Positions 8,943 to 16,867 of a stretch of 64,000 nt of DNA are shown one piece after another. The translations under genes and the position numbers were made by a program. Every line of letters starts with the position of its first letter. Position 1 is the first letter of the stretch. Under the pieces are notes generated by a model. It saw nothing but the letters and a program-made list of their open reading frames with translations. It was not told the origin of the DNA and ran no database searches. The DNA comes from Parabacteroides hominis (GTDB lineage Bacteria > Bacteroidota > Bacteroidia > Bacteroidales > Tannerellaceae), in NCBI RefSeq assembly GCF_014287585.1, contig NZ_JACOOJ010000029.1:1-64000 (forward strand). The letters run 5' to 3'.

Positions 8943-11633
8943 ATGAAAAACATTATCACTGGAATATTTTTATTCTTGTCTGCCAGCTTTATGCAAGCGC
9001 AGACACCTAACAACTACCGGAATCCGGATAAAATATATCTGGATTCGAAAGACGGACACAACGGGAACTTCACTTGGCAGATGTACAAAGCGGGAGACGC
9101 AAAAGACCCTGCGGAGAAAATCTCACAGCCGGGCTACCAAACCGGACAATGGATGCCGGCAATCGTTCCGGGTACGGTTCTGAACTCACTGGTACACAAC
9201 GAGGTTTATCCCGAACCCTATTACGGGATGAACAACAAACTGGACAAGAATATTATCCCGGACCTTGCTAAAGTAGGACGCGATTTTTATACCTACTGGT
9301 TCCGGACGGAATTCGACGTGCCGGAAAACTATAAAGACAAAATCGTCTGGCTCCAGGTAGACGGTATCAACTACCGTGCCGAGATATGGGTGAACGGTTA
9401 TCTGCTTGGCAATATGTCCGGCATGTTCAAACCGGAGTATATCAATATCACGGATTTCGCCCGTATCGGCCAGAAAAATGCCCTGGCGATCAAAGTATAT
9501 CCTGTTGATATGGCAGGAACCATCAAGCCGAAGCAATGGGGAGCCGCCGGCGAGTTTCACAATGGTGGAGACGGTAACATCGGACTGAACACAACCATGT
9601 TGATGAGTGTCGGTTGGGATTTTACTTTCAATGACGGTATCCGCGACCGGAATACCGGTATCTGGAAAAACATCAGCCTCTATGCTACGGACAAAGCGGT
9701 TATCCGCCATCCGTTCATCAAATCCGAACTTTCCAAACCAAACTACGACTTGGCAAAAGAGACTGTCAGCGTAGAAGTGACGAACCCGACACAACGGAGC
9801 GTCAAATGTACGGTCAAAGGGGAAATCGTCGGCGAGGATATAACATTCAGCAAAGACCTGGATTTGTTCAGAGGGGAAACAAAGGAAATTTGTTTTACAC
9901 CGGAAGAGTTCCCGCAGCTCACGATTAAGAACCCGCGCCTGTGGTGGCCGCTTTTCAAAGGGAAACCTGAACTGTACGAACTCAAGTTGACCGTAACCGT
10001 CGACGGCAAGGTTTCCGACGAAACAAAAACCCGTTTCGGTATCCGCGAAATTACTTCCGACCAGAATACACCGGACAAATCCCGCCAGTTCTACGTAAAC
10101 GGCAAGAAACTGTTCATCCGGGGAACCAACTGGATTCCGGAAGGGATGCTCCGTACCTCCGACGAACGCACGTATGCGGAATTGCGATACACCAAGCAAT
10201 CCGGTATCAACCTTGTCCGCATGTGGGGCGGCGGCATTGCCGAATCAGACTATTTCTTCCAGCTTTGCGATGAAATGGGACTTCTCGTATGGCAGGAATT
10301 CTGGATGACCGGCGACACCAAACATCCGCAAGATGGTGATTTATACCTGAGTAATGTAGAGGCTACGGTAAAACGCCTGCGTAACCATCCTTCACTGGCC
10401 TACTATGTTTCTTCCAACGAGAGCACAGAAATGCCGGGAGCAAAAGACCTGATCATGAAACTGGACGGGACACGCGGTTACCAGATGCAGTCGGAATGTG
10501 ACGGCGTACACGACGGCAGCCCTTACAAACAGGTAAACCCGATGCAACATTACGAAAATACGGCATCCGAACGCGGTAGCCGTGTCGATGGCTTCAACCC
10601 GGAATACGGTTCGCCCACTATCCCGACAGTCGAAACTCTCCGCGAAGTAATGGATGAGAAAGACCTCTGGCCGATCAATAAAGAAGTATGGGATTATCAT
10701 GATGGCGGAGGATTCCATCTGATGTCAACCATGTACACGGACCTTACCAACCATTATGGCCCTTCCTCATCCATCGAAGAGTTTGCCACGAAAGGTCAGG
10801 CAGTCGGTGCGATGAACTCCAAATCAATCTGGGAAGTATGGAATTATAACAAATTCGGTTATGGAGACCGCTATGCTTCGGGACTATTGTTCTGGTATCA
10901 CAACTGCCCCGTAAGTCAGGTTTGCGCCCGCATGTGGGATTATTCCCTGGAACCGACAGCCTCTTTATACCATACTCAGAACGCATTGGAGCCGCTTCAC
11001 GCACAGTTTGATTACCTGAAAAATACGGTTTCCGTTTATAATGACTACTATCAGGCATTCAAGGACTATAAAGTAGCTGCCGAAGTGTACGATTTGAACA
11101 GCAAAAAGGTATGGAGCAAAAGCCAGAAGATCGATATCCCGGAAGATGGCGTCGTAAACGATATCTTCACAATCGATTTTCCCCGGAACATCACGCAGGT
11201 TCATTTTATAAAACTACGCCTGTTCGATACGAAAGGGAAAGAGGTCGCCAATACATTCTACTGGCGTTCCAACGATAAATATGAAGGTCGCAAGACCTTG
11301 ACAGGCCCGACCTCATCCGGCTTCGAAGATCTGTCCAAATTGAAACAGGTGCAACTGAAGACTCGCTACAAAGCTTATCAGGAAGGTGACCGGCATTTCA
11401 TTAAAGCTGAAATAAAGAATCCGTCTTCAACTATAGCATTTTTCACCCAGCTTCAATTGCTCGATCAGGATAAAAAGCCCGTGCGCCCCAGTTTCTACAC
11501 AGACAACTTCTTCTCGCTCTTACCGGGAGAAAGTAAAACTGTTATCATAGAAACGGCCGCAAGCGATATGCCATCCGAACCTACATTCGTTGTGAAAGGT
11601 TGGAATATCAAATCGAACAATTTCAAATTATAA
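8943..11633 (+). CDS. Glycoside hydrolase family 2, mannosidase/glucosaminidase type, exported
   Basis: An exported enzyme of 896 residues (signal peptide ending MQAQ). Order: N-terminal galactose-binding-like domain (about 25-240, with WVNGYLLG and the jelly-roll WLQVDG), Ig-like domain (260-370, NPRLWWP), TIM barrel (from YVNGKKLFIRGTNWIPEG) and C-terminal Ig-like domains. General acid is probably Glu493 (SSNESTE) and nucleophile Glu554 (NPEYGSP). The segment MWGGGIAESDYFFQLCDEMG is typical of the GH2 branch of exo-glucosaminidases and mannosylglycoprotein endo-beta-mannosidases. With GH130 beside it, removal of beta-mannose from glycans is the best guess; beta-glucosaminidase activity is the alternative. 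Confidence 0.85.
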   Translation: MKNIITGIFLFLSASFMQAQTPNNYRNPDKIYLDSKDGHNGNFTWQMYKAGDAKDPAEKISQPGYQTGQWMPAIVPGTVLNSLVHNEVYPEPYYGMNNKLDKNIIPDLAKVGRDFYTYWFRTEFDVPENYKDKIVWLQVDGINYRAEIWVNGYLLGNMSGMFKPEYINITDFARIGQKNALAIKVYPVDMAGTIKPKQWGAAGEFHNGGDGNIGLNTTMLMSVGWDFTFNDGIRDRNTGIWKNISLYATDKAVIRHPFIKSELSKPNYDLAKETVSVEVTNPTQRSVKCTVKGEIVGEDITFSKDLDLFRGETKEICFTPEEFPQLTIKNPRLWWPLFKGKPELYELKLTVTVDGKVSDETKTRFGIREITSDQNTPDKSRQFYVNGKKLFIRGTNWIPEGMLRTSDERTYAELRYTKQSGINLVRMWGGGIAESDYFFQLCDEMGLLVWQEFWMTGDTKHPQDGDLYLSNVEATVKRLRNHPSLAYYVSSNESTEMPGAKDLIMKLDGTRGYQMQSECDGVHDGSPYKQVNPMQHYENTASERGSRVDGFNPEYGSPTIPTVETLREVMDEKDLWPINKEVWDYHDGGGFHLMSTMYTDLTNHYGPSSSIEEFATKGQAVGAMNSKSIWEVWNYNKFGYGDRYASGLLFWYHNCPVSQVCARMWDYSLEPTASLYHTQNALEPLHAQFDYLKNTVSVYNDYYQAFKDYKVAAEVYDLNSKKVWSKSQKIDIPEDGVVNDIFTIDFPRNITQVHFIKLRLFDTKGKEVANTFYWRSNDKYEGRKTLTGPTSSGFEDLSKLKQVQLKTRYKAYQEGDRHFIKAEIKNPSSTIAFFTQLQLLDQDKKPVRPSFYTDNFFSLLPGESKTVIIETAASDMPSEPTFVVKGWNIKSNNFKL

Positions 11634-11657
11634 CATCATAACGATAAACAACTATAC

Positions 11658-11698
11658 AGATAGCGTTTTTTTGCCGGTATCGGCAAAAAACGCTATCT
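11658..11698. promoter_or_regulatory. Long palindrome after GH2, enclosing the -33 box of the fic promoter
   Basis: Arms AGATAGCG-T7-GCCG (11658-11676) and CGGC-A6-CGCTATCT (11681-11698) around loop GTAT, with one extra T in the left arm. It could end the GH2 transcript, but it also holds the -33 TTTG (11670-11673) and most of the -7 element of the fic promoter, so it may be an operator as well. Confidence 0.6.
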
Positions 11699-11701
11699 TT
11701 G
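11670..11701 (+). promoter_or_regulatory. Bacteroidetes-type promoter for the fic gene
   Basis: TTTG at 11670-11673, 20-bp spacer, TATCTTTG at 11694-11701. Matches the TTTG / TAnnTTTG consensus; 33 bases before the ATG. Confidence 0.75.
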
Positions 11702-11734
11702 TTTCATATATAACACTTAAAACTTGCCGATAGT

Positions 11735-12628
11735 ATGGAATATATATCAGTAAAAGACTGGGCCAACAGACATGGTGTTTCGGAGCGGACAGCCCGAAAC
11801 TATTGCGCACAAGGTAAAATCAGCGAAGCTTTTCTTGTCGGCAAGACGTGGAATATCCCGATTGATGCTACATTGCCCAAACGTAAGAAAACAGAATCAG
11901 TGTCACCTCTGCTTAAAGTGTTGCGCGAGCAGAAAGATAGTCAAGTAAAAGGGGGCATATACCATCGCGTGCAGATCGACCTTACCTATAACTCCAACCA
12001 CATCGAAGGAAGTCGTCTGACACACGATCAAACACGATATATTTTTGAAACAAATACGATCGGGGTGACTGACAAAGCGGTTAATGTGGATGATATTATC
12101 GAAACCGCTAATCATTTTCGTGCCATAGATTACATTATCAAAGAGACTGACGGCAAACTCACCGAAACTTATATCAAGCAGCTTCATCTTATATTAAAGT
12201 CCGGGACATCCGATGAACGGAAAGATTGGTTCCGGGTCGGAAACTATAAGAAGTTACCCAATGAAGTAGGTGGCAACGACACTACAACGCCGGAAAACGT
12301 CCATAAAGAAATGAAAGCATTGCTGAAAGAATATAACAATAAAAAGAATCCGACATTTGAAGATATCCTGGATTTCCATCAACGCTTCGAGACCATCCAT
12401 CCGTTTCAAGACGGCAACGGACGCGTAGGGCGGTTGATTATGTTTCGTGAATGCCTTCGGAATAACTATGTACCGTTTATCATAACCGATGATTTGAAGA
12501 TTTTCTACTACAATGGCTTACGCAACTGGCCACACATTAAAGGTTATCTAACGGATACCTGCCTGACAGCACAGGACAATTTCAAATTCTTGCTTGACAA
12601 ATTCCGAATCAAATACAAGAATAACTGA
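11735..12628 (+). CDS. Fic-family protein with N-terminal helix-turn-helix
   Basis: A 297-residue protein. Residues 1-50 look like a MerR/excisionase-type HTH (ISVKDWANRHGVSERTARNY). The Fic core has the full catalytic motif HPFQDGNGRVGR with His222; Fic enzymes transfer AMP or a related group from a nucleotide to a target hydroxyl. An inhibitory motif of the form S/T-x-x-x-E-G is visible at 87-92 (SNHIEG, Glu91) on the N-terminal side, so this is a self-inhibited class II Fic protein. No antitoxin gene is adjacent. It has its own promoter inside a palindrome, and the HTH could bind it (inference). The target is unknown. Confidence 0.9.
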   Translation: MEYISVKDWANRHGVSERTARNYCAQGKISEAFLVGKTWNIPIDATLPKRKKTESVSPLLKVLREQKDSQVKGGIYHRVQIDLTYNSNHIEGSRLTHDQTRYIFETNTIGVTDKAVNVDDIIETANHFRAIDYIIKETDGKLTETYIKQLHLILKSGTSDERKDWFRVGNYKKLPNEVGGNDTTTPENVHKEMKALLKEYNNKKNPTFEDILDFHQRFETIHPFQDGNGRVGRLIMFRECLRNNYVPFIITDDLKIFYYNGLRNWPHIKGYLTDTCLTAQDNFKFLLDKFRIKYKNN

Positions 12629-12639
12629 AATTGTTTCCG

Positions 12640-12647
12640 TACTTTTG
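12640..12647 (+). promoter_or_regulatory. -7 element for the metallophosphoesterase pair
   Basis: TACTTTTG, 16 bases before the chosen ATG. No good -33 TTTG. Because it lies inside the upstream extension that would start at TTG 12631, it argues for the ATG at 12664. Confidence 0.5.
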
Positions 12648-12663
12648 CCGAAAATTTACAACT

Positions 12664-13755
12664 ATGCCGACATTTTTCGTTGTCCTCATTAGTATTTACC
12701 TTGCTGGGAACATTTATATATTCAGGAGAGGGGCACAGGCTTTGGTAGCTCAGCCCTTTGGCGTTAAAGTTTTATTAGCCGTACTGTTTTGGTGCGGAGC
12801 CTTGTCGTTTATCGGTAGTTTCCTGGCCCGGAATACAAAATTGCCGGTTGTCCTGGCACATACGGCCCACGAAATAGGGACGGGTTGGCTGGTTTTCACA
12901 CTTTATATGGTAATGTGCCTGGTCGTATTCGACTTGTTCCGACTTTTCAACTTCCAGTGCAAATATGGGTTCTATATATCCTTATTCCTGACACTTAGCC
13001 TGTTAAGCTACGGGTATTACAATTACCAACATCCGAAAACAGAAGTTATCAACATAGTTATCAACAAGCCGGCGGTTCATAATGAACAACCATTGAAAGT
13101 CGTTTCCGTCAGCGATATTCATTTAGGGTACGGGACAGACAAAGAAGAACTTAAACAATATGTCGAGATGATCAACGCACAGAAACCGGATCTGATCCTG
13201 ATCGGCGGCGACCTGATCGACAACAGCGTAGTTCCCCTCTATGAAGAAAAGATGATGGAGGAGTTAGCAGAGTTGAAAGCTCCTTTAGGAATCTACATGG
13301 TTCCGGGAAATCATGAATATATCAGCGGCATACGGAAGAGCATGCAATTCATAAACGAAACTCCGATCCACCTGCTGCGGGATGAAGTCGTTACATTGCC
13401 GGGCGGCATACAAATAGTCGGACGGGACGACCGCAGCAACAAAGACCGGTTATCCCTGCAAGAACTGGTGAAAAACATTGATCCGTCAAAACCTGTTATT
13501 CTTCTGGATCATCAACCGTACAATTTGCCGGAAACGGAAAATGCAGGCATCGACCTTCAGTTCAGCGGTCATACGCATCGCGGACAGGTATGGCCGATCA
13601 GCCTTATTACCGACCGTATGTTCGAACAAAGTTACGGTTACCGCAAGTGGGGAAACAGCCATGTGTATGTATCCTCCGGACTGTCGCTCTGGGGACCGCC
13701 TTTCAGGATCGGGACAGACAGCGAACTTGTCGTATTCAACATTACCTGTAAATAG
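12664..13755 (+). CDS. Membrane-anchored calcineurin-like metallophosphoesterase (first of two)
   Basis: A 363-residue protein with several membrane helices in the first 125 residues and a metallophosphoesterase domain after them. Metal-binding motifs are SVSDIHLGYG, IGGDLID, PGNHEY, LLDHQP and SGHTHRGQ. Closest known type is the YkuE/YaeI branch, hydrolases thought to act on lipid phosphates such as UDP-diacylglucosamine-like substrates; the substrate is not fixed by the sequence. A TTG-started form 11 codons longer was rejected because a promoter element lies within it. The next gene begins 9 bases after the stop and is a paralogue. Confidence 0.85.
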   Translation: MPTFFVVLISIYLAGNIYIFRRGAQALVAQPFGVKVLLAVLFWCGALSFIGSFLARNTKLPVVLAHTAHEIGTGWLVFTLYMVMCLVVFDLFRLFNFQCKYGFYISLFLTLSLLSYGYYNYQHPKTEVINIVINKPAVHNEQPLKVVSVSDIHLGYGTDKEELKQYVEMINAQKPDLILIGGDLIDNSVVPLYEEKMMEELAELKAPLGIYMVPGNHEYISGIRKSMQFINETPIHLLRDEVVTLPGGIQIVGRDDRSNKDRLSLQELVKNIDPSKPVILLDHQPYNLPETENAGIDLQFSGHTHRGQVWPISLITDRMFEQSYGYRKWGNSHVYVSSGLSLWGPPFRIGTDSELVVFNITCK

Positions 13756-13764
13756 TTTGCAGAC

Positions 13765-14892
13765 ATGAGAGTTTTTATTCAATCGATAGTTGCACAGATA
13801 TTACTGAATCCTTATATCTTCTGGCGAGGGTATCAGGCAATTCCCCCAAAAAAGAGCTGGAGGATTCCCTATGTCTTGTTTTTTATCCTTGAATTATCAC
13901 TCTTCTTCTTCGGCTTTACATTCCGCAATGTGCTGCCGGACCCCGTTATGATTGCCATCCAGTATATTTGCAATACCTGGTATATCGCTTCTATTTATAT
14001 CACGCTCTCCCTGTTGGCTCTGGAAGCGCTCCGGCTCAGCAACCGTTGTTTCCATTGGTTTCCCGGTTGGATAACAAGGCATTGGAGGCAAACGAAACTT
14101 ACTTTATTCTTTTTGATCATAGCAATCGTCACCGGCTTGATGTTCCATGCTTATCATGTTGTCACCCGTCCGGTTGTCAAAGATGTATATGTCACCCTAC
14201 CCAAAGGGAGCAGCGACCGTGACAGCATGACGATTGTCATGATGAGCGATCTCCATATCGGGGAAGTGATCGGCAAGGAACTGGTACAGCGATACGTGAA
14301 GATGAGCAACGAACAACATCCCGACATGGTTGTCCTGGTAGGCGATATCATGGATTATGAATCCCGCTTTGCCGAAAAAGCCCATATCGAAGAGGATTTG
14401 AAGCAACTGAAAGCCCCGTTAGGCGTATATGTGGTTTACGGCAACCACGAGTATCGTGCCAACCGCATAGCCAAATACCGCTGGCTGAAGAAAACAGGGG
14501 CAACCCTTCTGATCGATTCCGTTGCAAGCCCGGACTCTTCATTCTACCTGATCGGACGGGACGACCATATCAACAAGAAAAGAAAGCCGTTACATGCACT
14601 TATGGCAGGCATAGACACGACCAAGCCGATCATCGTATTGGATCATCAGCCCTGGTCGTTCGCCGAAATGACAATGAACGGTGTGGACCTCGGACTCCAC
14701 GGGCATACCCATAACGGACAGCTATGGCCCTACCCTCTTTTAATGAAACTGATCTATGAATGTCCGTACGGCTACCATAAGAAAGGGCCGACACAGTTCT
14801 ATATATCTTCCGGTATCGGGATAGCCGGGCCACCTTACCGGGTCGGTACTGTCTCGGAAATGGTCGTGCTACATATCAAGTTTGTCAACTAA
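13765..14892 (+). CDS. Membrane-anchored calcineurin-like metallophosphoesterase (second of two)
   Basis: A 375-residue paralogue of the preceding gene with the same layout: N-terminal membrane helices (PYVLFFILELSLFFFGF, then further helices to about residue 130) and a catalytic domain with MMSDLHIGE, LVGDIMD, YGNHEYR, LDHQPWS and HGHTHNGQLWP. The pair most likely arose by tandem duplication and is co-transcribed. The last 8 bases overlap the end of the convergent purU gene. Confidence 0.85.
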   Translation: MRVFIQSIVAQILLNPYIFWRGYQAIPPKKSWRIPYVLFFILELSLFFFGFTFRNVLPDPVMIAIQYICNTWYIASIYITLSLLALEALRLSNRCFHWFPGWITRHWRQTKLTLFFLIIAIVTGLMFHAYHVVTRPVVKDVYVTLPKGSSDRDSMTIVMMSDLHIGEVIGKELVQRYVKMSNEQHPDMVVLVGDIMDYESRFAEKAHIEEDLKQLKAPLGVYVVYGNHEYRANRIAKYRWLKKTGATLLIDSVASPDSSFYLIGRDDHINKKRKPLHALMAGIDTTKPIIVLDHQPWSFAEMTMNGVDLGLHGHTHNGQLWPYPLLMKLIYECPYGYHKKGPTQFYISSGIGIAGPPYRVGTVSEMVVLHIKFVN

Positions 14893-15739
14893 ATATCACG
14901 GTTTTATTCTTATAGGCCAGAATCTTCCGTTCAATATGTTTCTGAACGGCACGGGAGAGGACTATCTTTTCCAGATCTTTCCCTTTATTGACAAGATCGG
15001 TAATCGTATCTTTATGGGTGATGCGGACAACATCCTGTTCGATAATCGGTCCGGCATCCAGTTCGGTCGTTACATAATGGCTGGTGGCGCCAATGATCTT
15101 AACACCCCGTTCAAAAGCGGCATGATAAGGTTTCGCACCAACAAATGCCGGCAGGAAAGAATGATGGATATTGATAATACGATTCGGATAGGCTTCGATC
15201 ATCTTTTCGGAAATAACCTGCATATAACGTGCCAGGACAATAAAGTTCACCTTATGTTCGGCAAGTAATTCCAACTCTTTTGCCTCCTGCTCCGCTTTCG
15301 TCTCTTTCGTAACCGGGAAAAGACAGAAAGGAATACTGAAACGATCCGCCACATGTTTCAGATCCGGATGATTGCTAATAATCAAAGGTATTTCAACATT
15401 CCACTCTCCTGCCGTATAACGCGCCAGCATGTCAAACAGGCAATGCGACATCTTAGACACAAAAATAGCCATACGAGGCTTGTCATCCGAGAAATACAAC
15501 CGGAAACTCATGCTGTATTTTTGTGCATACAGCGTATCGATATATTCATAAATCTTCTCTTTCGGAATGAAGAAGTCTTTCAATTCCCACTCGATCCGCA
15601 TAAAGAAAATATTCTCGACATGATCTACATATTGATCGAGATATATAATATTCCCTTTATTTACGGTTATGAAGTTCGTCACATCAGCTAAAATCCCCGG
15701 AGTATCGGGACAATGCAATAACAGTTTTGCTGTTGTCAT
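14885..15739 (-). CDS. purU: Formyltetrahydrofolate deformylase
   Basis: Hydrolyses 10-formyl-THF to formate and THF, balancing the one-carbon pool. An N-terminal ACT-type domain (LLHCPDTPGILADVTNFI) is followed by the formyltransferase-like catalytic domain with NIHHSFLPAFVGAKPYH and the SHYVTTELDAGPIIEQD segment. I start at ATG 15739 (MTTAKLLLHCPD), which fits the family; an ORF extending to 15835 has 32 extra residues with no family resemblance. The 284-residue length is normal. Convergent with the phosphoesterase gene, sharing 8 bases; no separate terminator fits between them. Confidence 0.93.
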   Translation of the reverse strand: MTTAKLLLHCPDTPGILADVTNFITVNKGNIIYLDQYVDHVENIFFMRIEWELKDFFIPKEKIYEYIDTLYAQKYSMSFRLYFSDDKPRMAIFVSKMSHCLFDMLARYTAGEWNVEIPLIISNHPDLKHVADRFSIPFCLFPVTKETKAEQEAKELELLAEHKVNFIVLARYMQVISEKMIEAYPNRIINIHHSFLPAFVGAKPYHAAFERGVKIIGATSHYVTTELDAGPIIEQDVVRITHKDTITDLVNKGKDLEKIVLSRAVQKHIERKILAYKNKTVIFS

Positions 15740-15846
15740 AGTTGCTATTTTATCATTAGTCAATAAATCGAGCGACAAAAATAGCATATTATTATTAAAA
15801 ACAAATATAATACGACAAAAAGTTTCCCCTGCCACATAATAAGAAA

Positions 15847-16090
15847 GGCTCTCTTTTGCCGTCTGCTTCAGCAGGCGGATAGATGATTGTTCCGGCTTTG
15901 CCGGTTCCTCTGTGGGTTTTAATCCCTTTAAATATAATAATATGAAAAGGGCCTAAAGTCCACAGAGGAAGAGGCTTTGCCTCTAAATCTTTTAAACCGC
16001 CTGCTTCAGCAGACGGCAAAAGAGAGCCTGCGACATAAGGCGCAGCCTTGTCTGTTAGCTCACAGATAAATCACCATTTATGATTCACAT
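15847..16090 (-). repeat. Composite repeat copy A, module M1 (inverted relative to copies B and C)
   Basis: Non-coding. Arms of about 32 bp at 15847-15878 (GGCTCTCTTTTGCCG...) and 15997-16028 form an inverted repeat; each arm itself contains the palindrome CTGCTTCAGCAG. Inner pairs include CCTCTGTGG / CCACAGAGG. It matches the reverse complement of M1 at 44017-44310 and 44896-45187. The left end is truncated relative to those copies. Confidence 0.85.
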
Positions 16091-16102
16091 CTGCTAAAAG
16101 AT

Positions 16103-16249
16103 GAGTCTGATAGACGCAAATATAATTTTGACGCGGATTTCGCGAATAACGCGGATAAGAAATATGTATCAGGTGTTTAATTCGCCTTATCCGCGAAATC
16201 CGCGTCAAAAAATCCTGTTTATTTATTTTAATCTGCGTCTATCAGACTC
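16103..16249. repeat. Composite repeat copy A, module M2 (147-bp nested palindrome)
   Basis: Outer arms GAGTCTGATAGACGCA (16103-16118) and its complement at 16234-16249; inner arms GACGCGGATTTCGCG (16130-16144) and CGCGAAATCCGCGTC (16192-16206). Only two positions differ from the copy at 44323-44469. Confidence 0.9.
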
Positions 16250-16629
16250 AAACCTCGTATGTGAAGTTGTCCCTATAGATGCCTGCCTTTTTCCTGCTAC
16301 CCTATAGGCTTTTCCCGGACAGGCTAAAGGCTGTATTTTTTAACCTATAACCTGTATTTTATGGGACAGGAACCAATCAGATCCCTTATATGACAAAACT
16401 AAAAAACAGGGTTCACGGTGGTAAAAGGCTAATGGCCAGCGATTTGTTGTGAAGGCTGTGAAGGCTGTGAAACCGGTTTACGATCAGACAATCCTATCGA
16501 TCGATCCCGCCTTTTTTTATCTTGCATTCACAGGGTTCACAGCAACATGCTGATCTACAGAGTTTCCCGGACAGTGTGAACCCTGATTAAATAAAACAAC
16601 CAGGGGGTATTTAGAGGATAATCTAAGAA
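16250..16629 (+). repeat. Composite repeat copy A, module M3
   Basis: About 380 bases with no credible gene, matching 44470-44892 in the same orientation. Contains words around CCTATAGGCTTTTCCCGG and an internal inverted pair CAGGGTTCAC / GTGAACCCTG. Confidence 0.85.
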
Positions 16630-16678
16630 AAACTGAACCTGTAAATGGGGATTTGTCTGTGAGTCCTGAAGAGGCGGG

Positions 16679-16840
16679 ATGGATACAGCCGCTTTTCGCA
16701 AGGGTATCGAGGTCTATGCCGCACAGATTACCGAACTTGCCACCAAAGGTAAAATCCCGCTTATCAAAGGATTTCCGCACCGTGTCGTCAAGGCTTGCCT
16801 GAATGGAAGAGAGGAGGCCGATTTGCTCTTTATCAGATAA
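16679..16840 (+). CDS. Small unrecognised ORF next to the repeat (possible gene fragment)
   Basis: ATG to TAA encodes 53 residues (starting MDTAAFRKGIEVYAAQITEL), preceded by a weak GA-rich stretch. The composition is that of a real soluble protein, unlike translations of the neighbouring repeat, but I do not recognise the family. It may be the remnant of a longer gene cut by the repeat. Its 3' end falls inside the hairpin at 16811-16856. Confidence 0.3.
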   Translation: MDTAAFRKGIEVYAAQITELATKGKIPLIKGFPHRVVKACLNGREEADLLFIR

Positions 16841-16856
16841 GCAAGTTCGCCTCCTC
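16811..16856 (-). terminator. Hairpin downstream of the S41 protease gene
   Basis: Arms GAGGAGGC (16811-16818) and GCCTCCTC (16849-16856) with a second inner pairing ATTTGCT / AGCAAGT. It follows the protease stop on the minus strand but lacks a T run there. Confidence 0.45.
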
Positions 16857-16867
16857 TATTATCAGAC

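Noticed and set aside
9186..10199. Antisense open frame of 337 codons inside the GH2 gene
   Set aside because: The sense strand encodes a complete GH2 enzyme; the antisense product has no recognisable domain and no upstream signals.
15740..15835. N-terminal extension of PurU
   Set aside because: The extra 32 residues are unlike the family, and ATG 15739 gives the expected start.
16103..16249. CRISPR-like reading of the CGCGGAT repeats in M2
   Set aside because: The repeats are nested inverted arms at irregular spacing, without spacers or cas genes.
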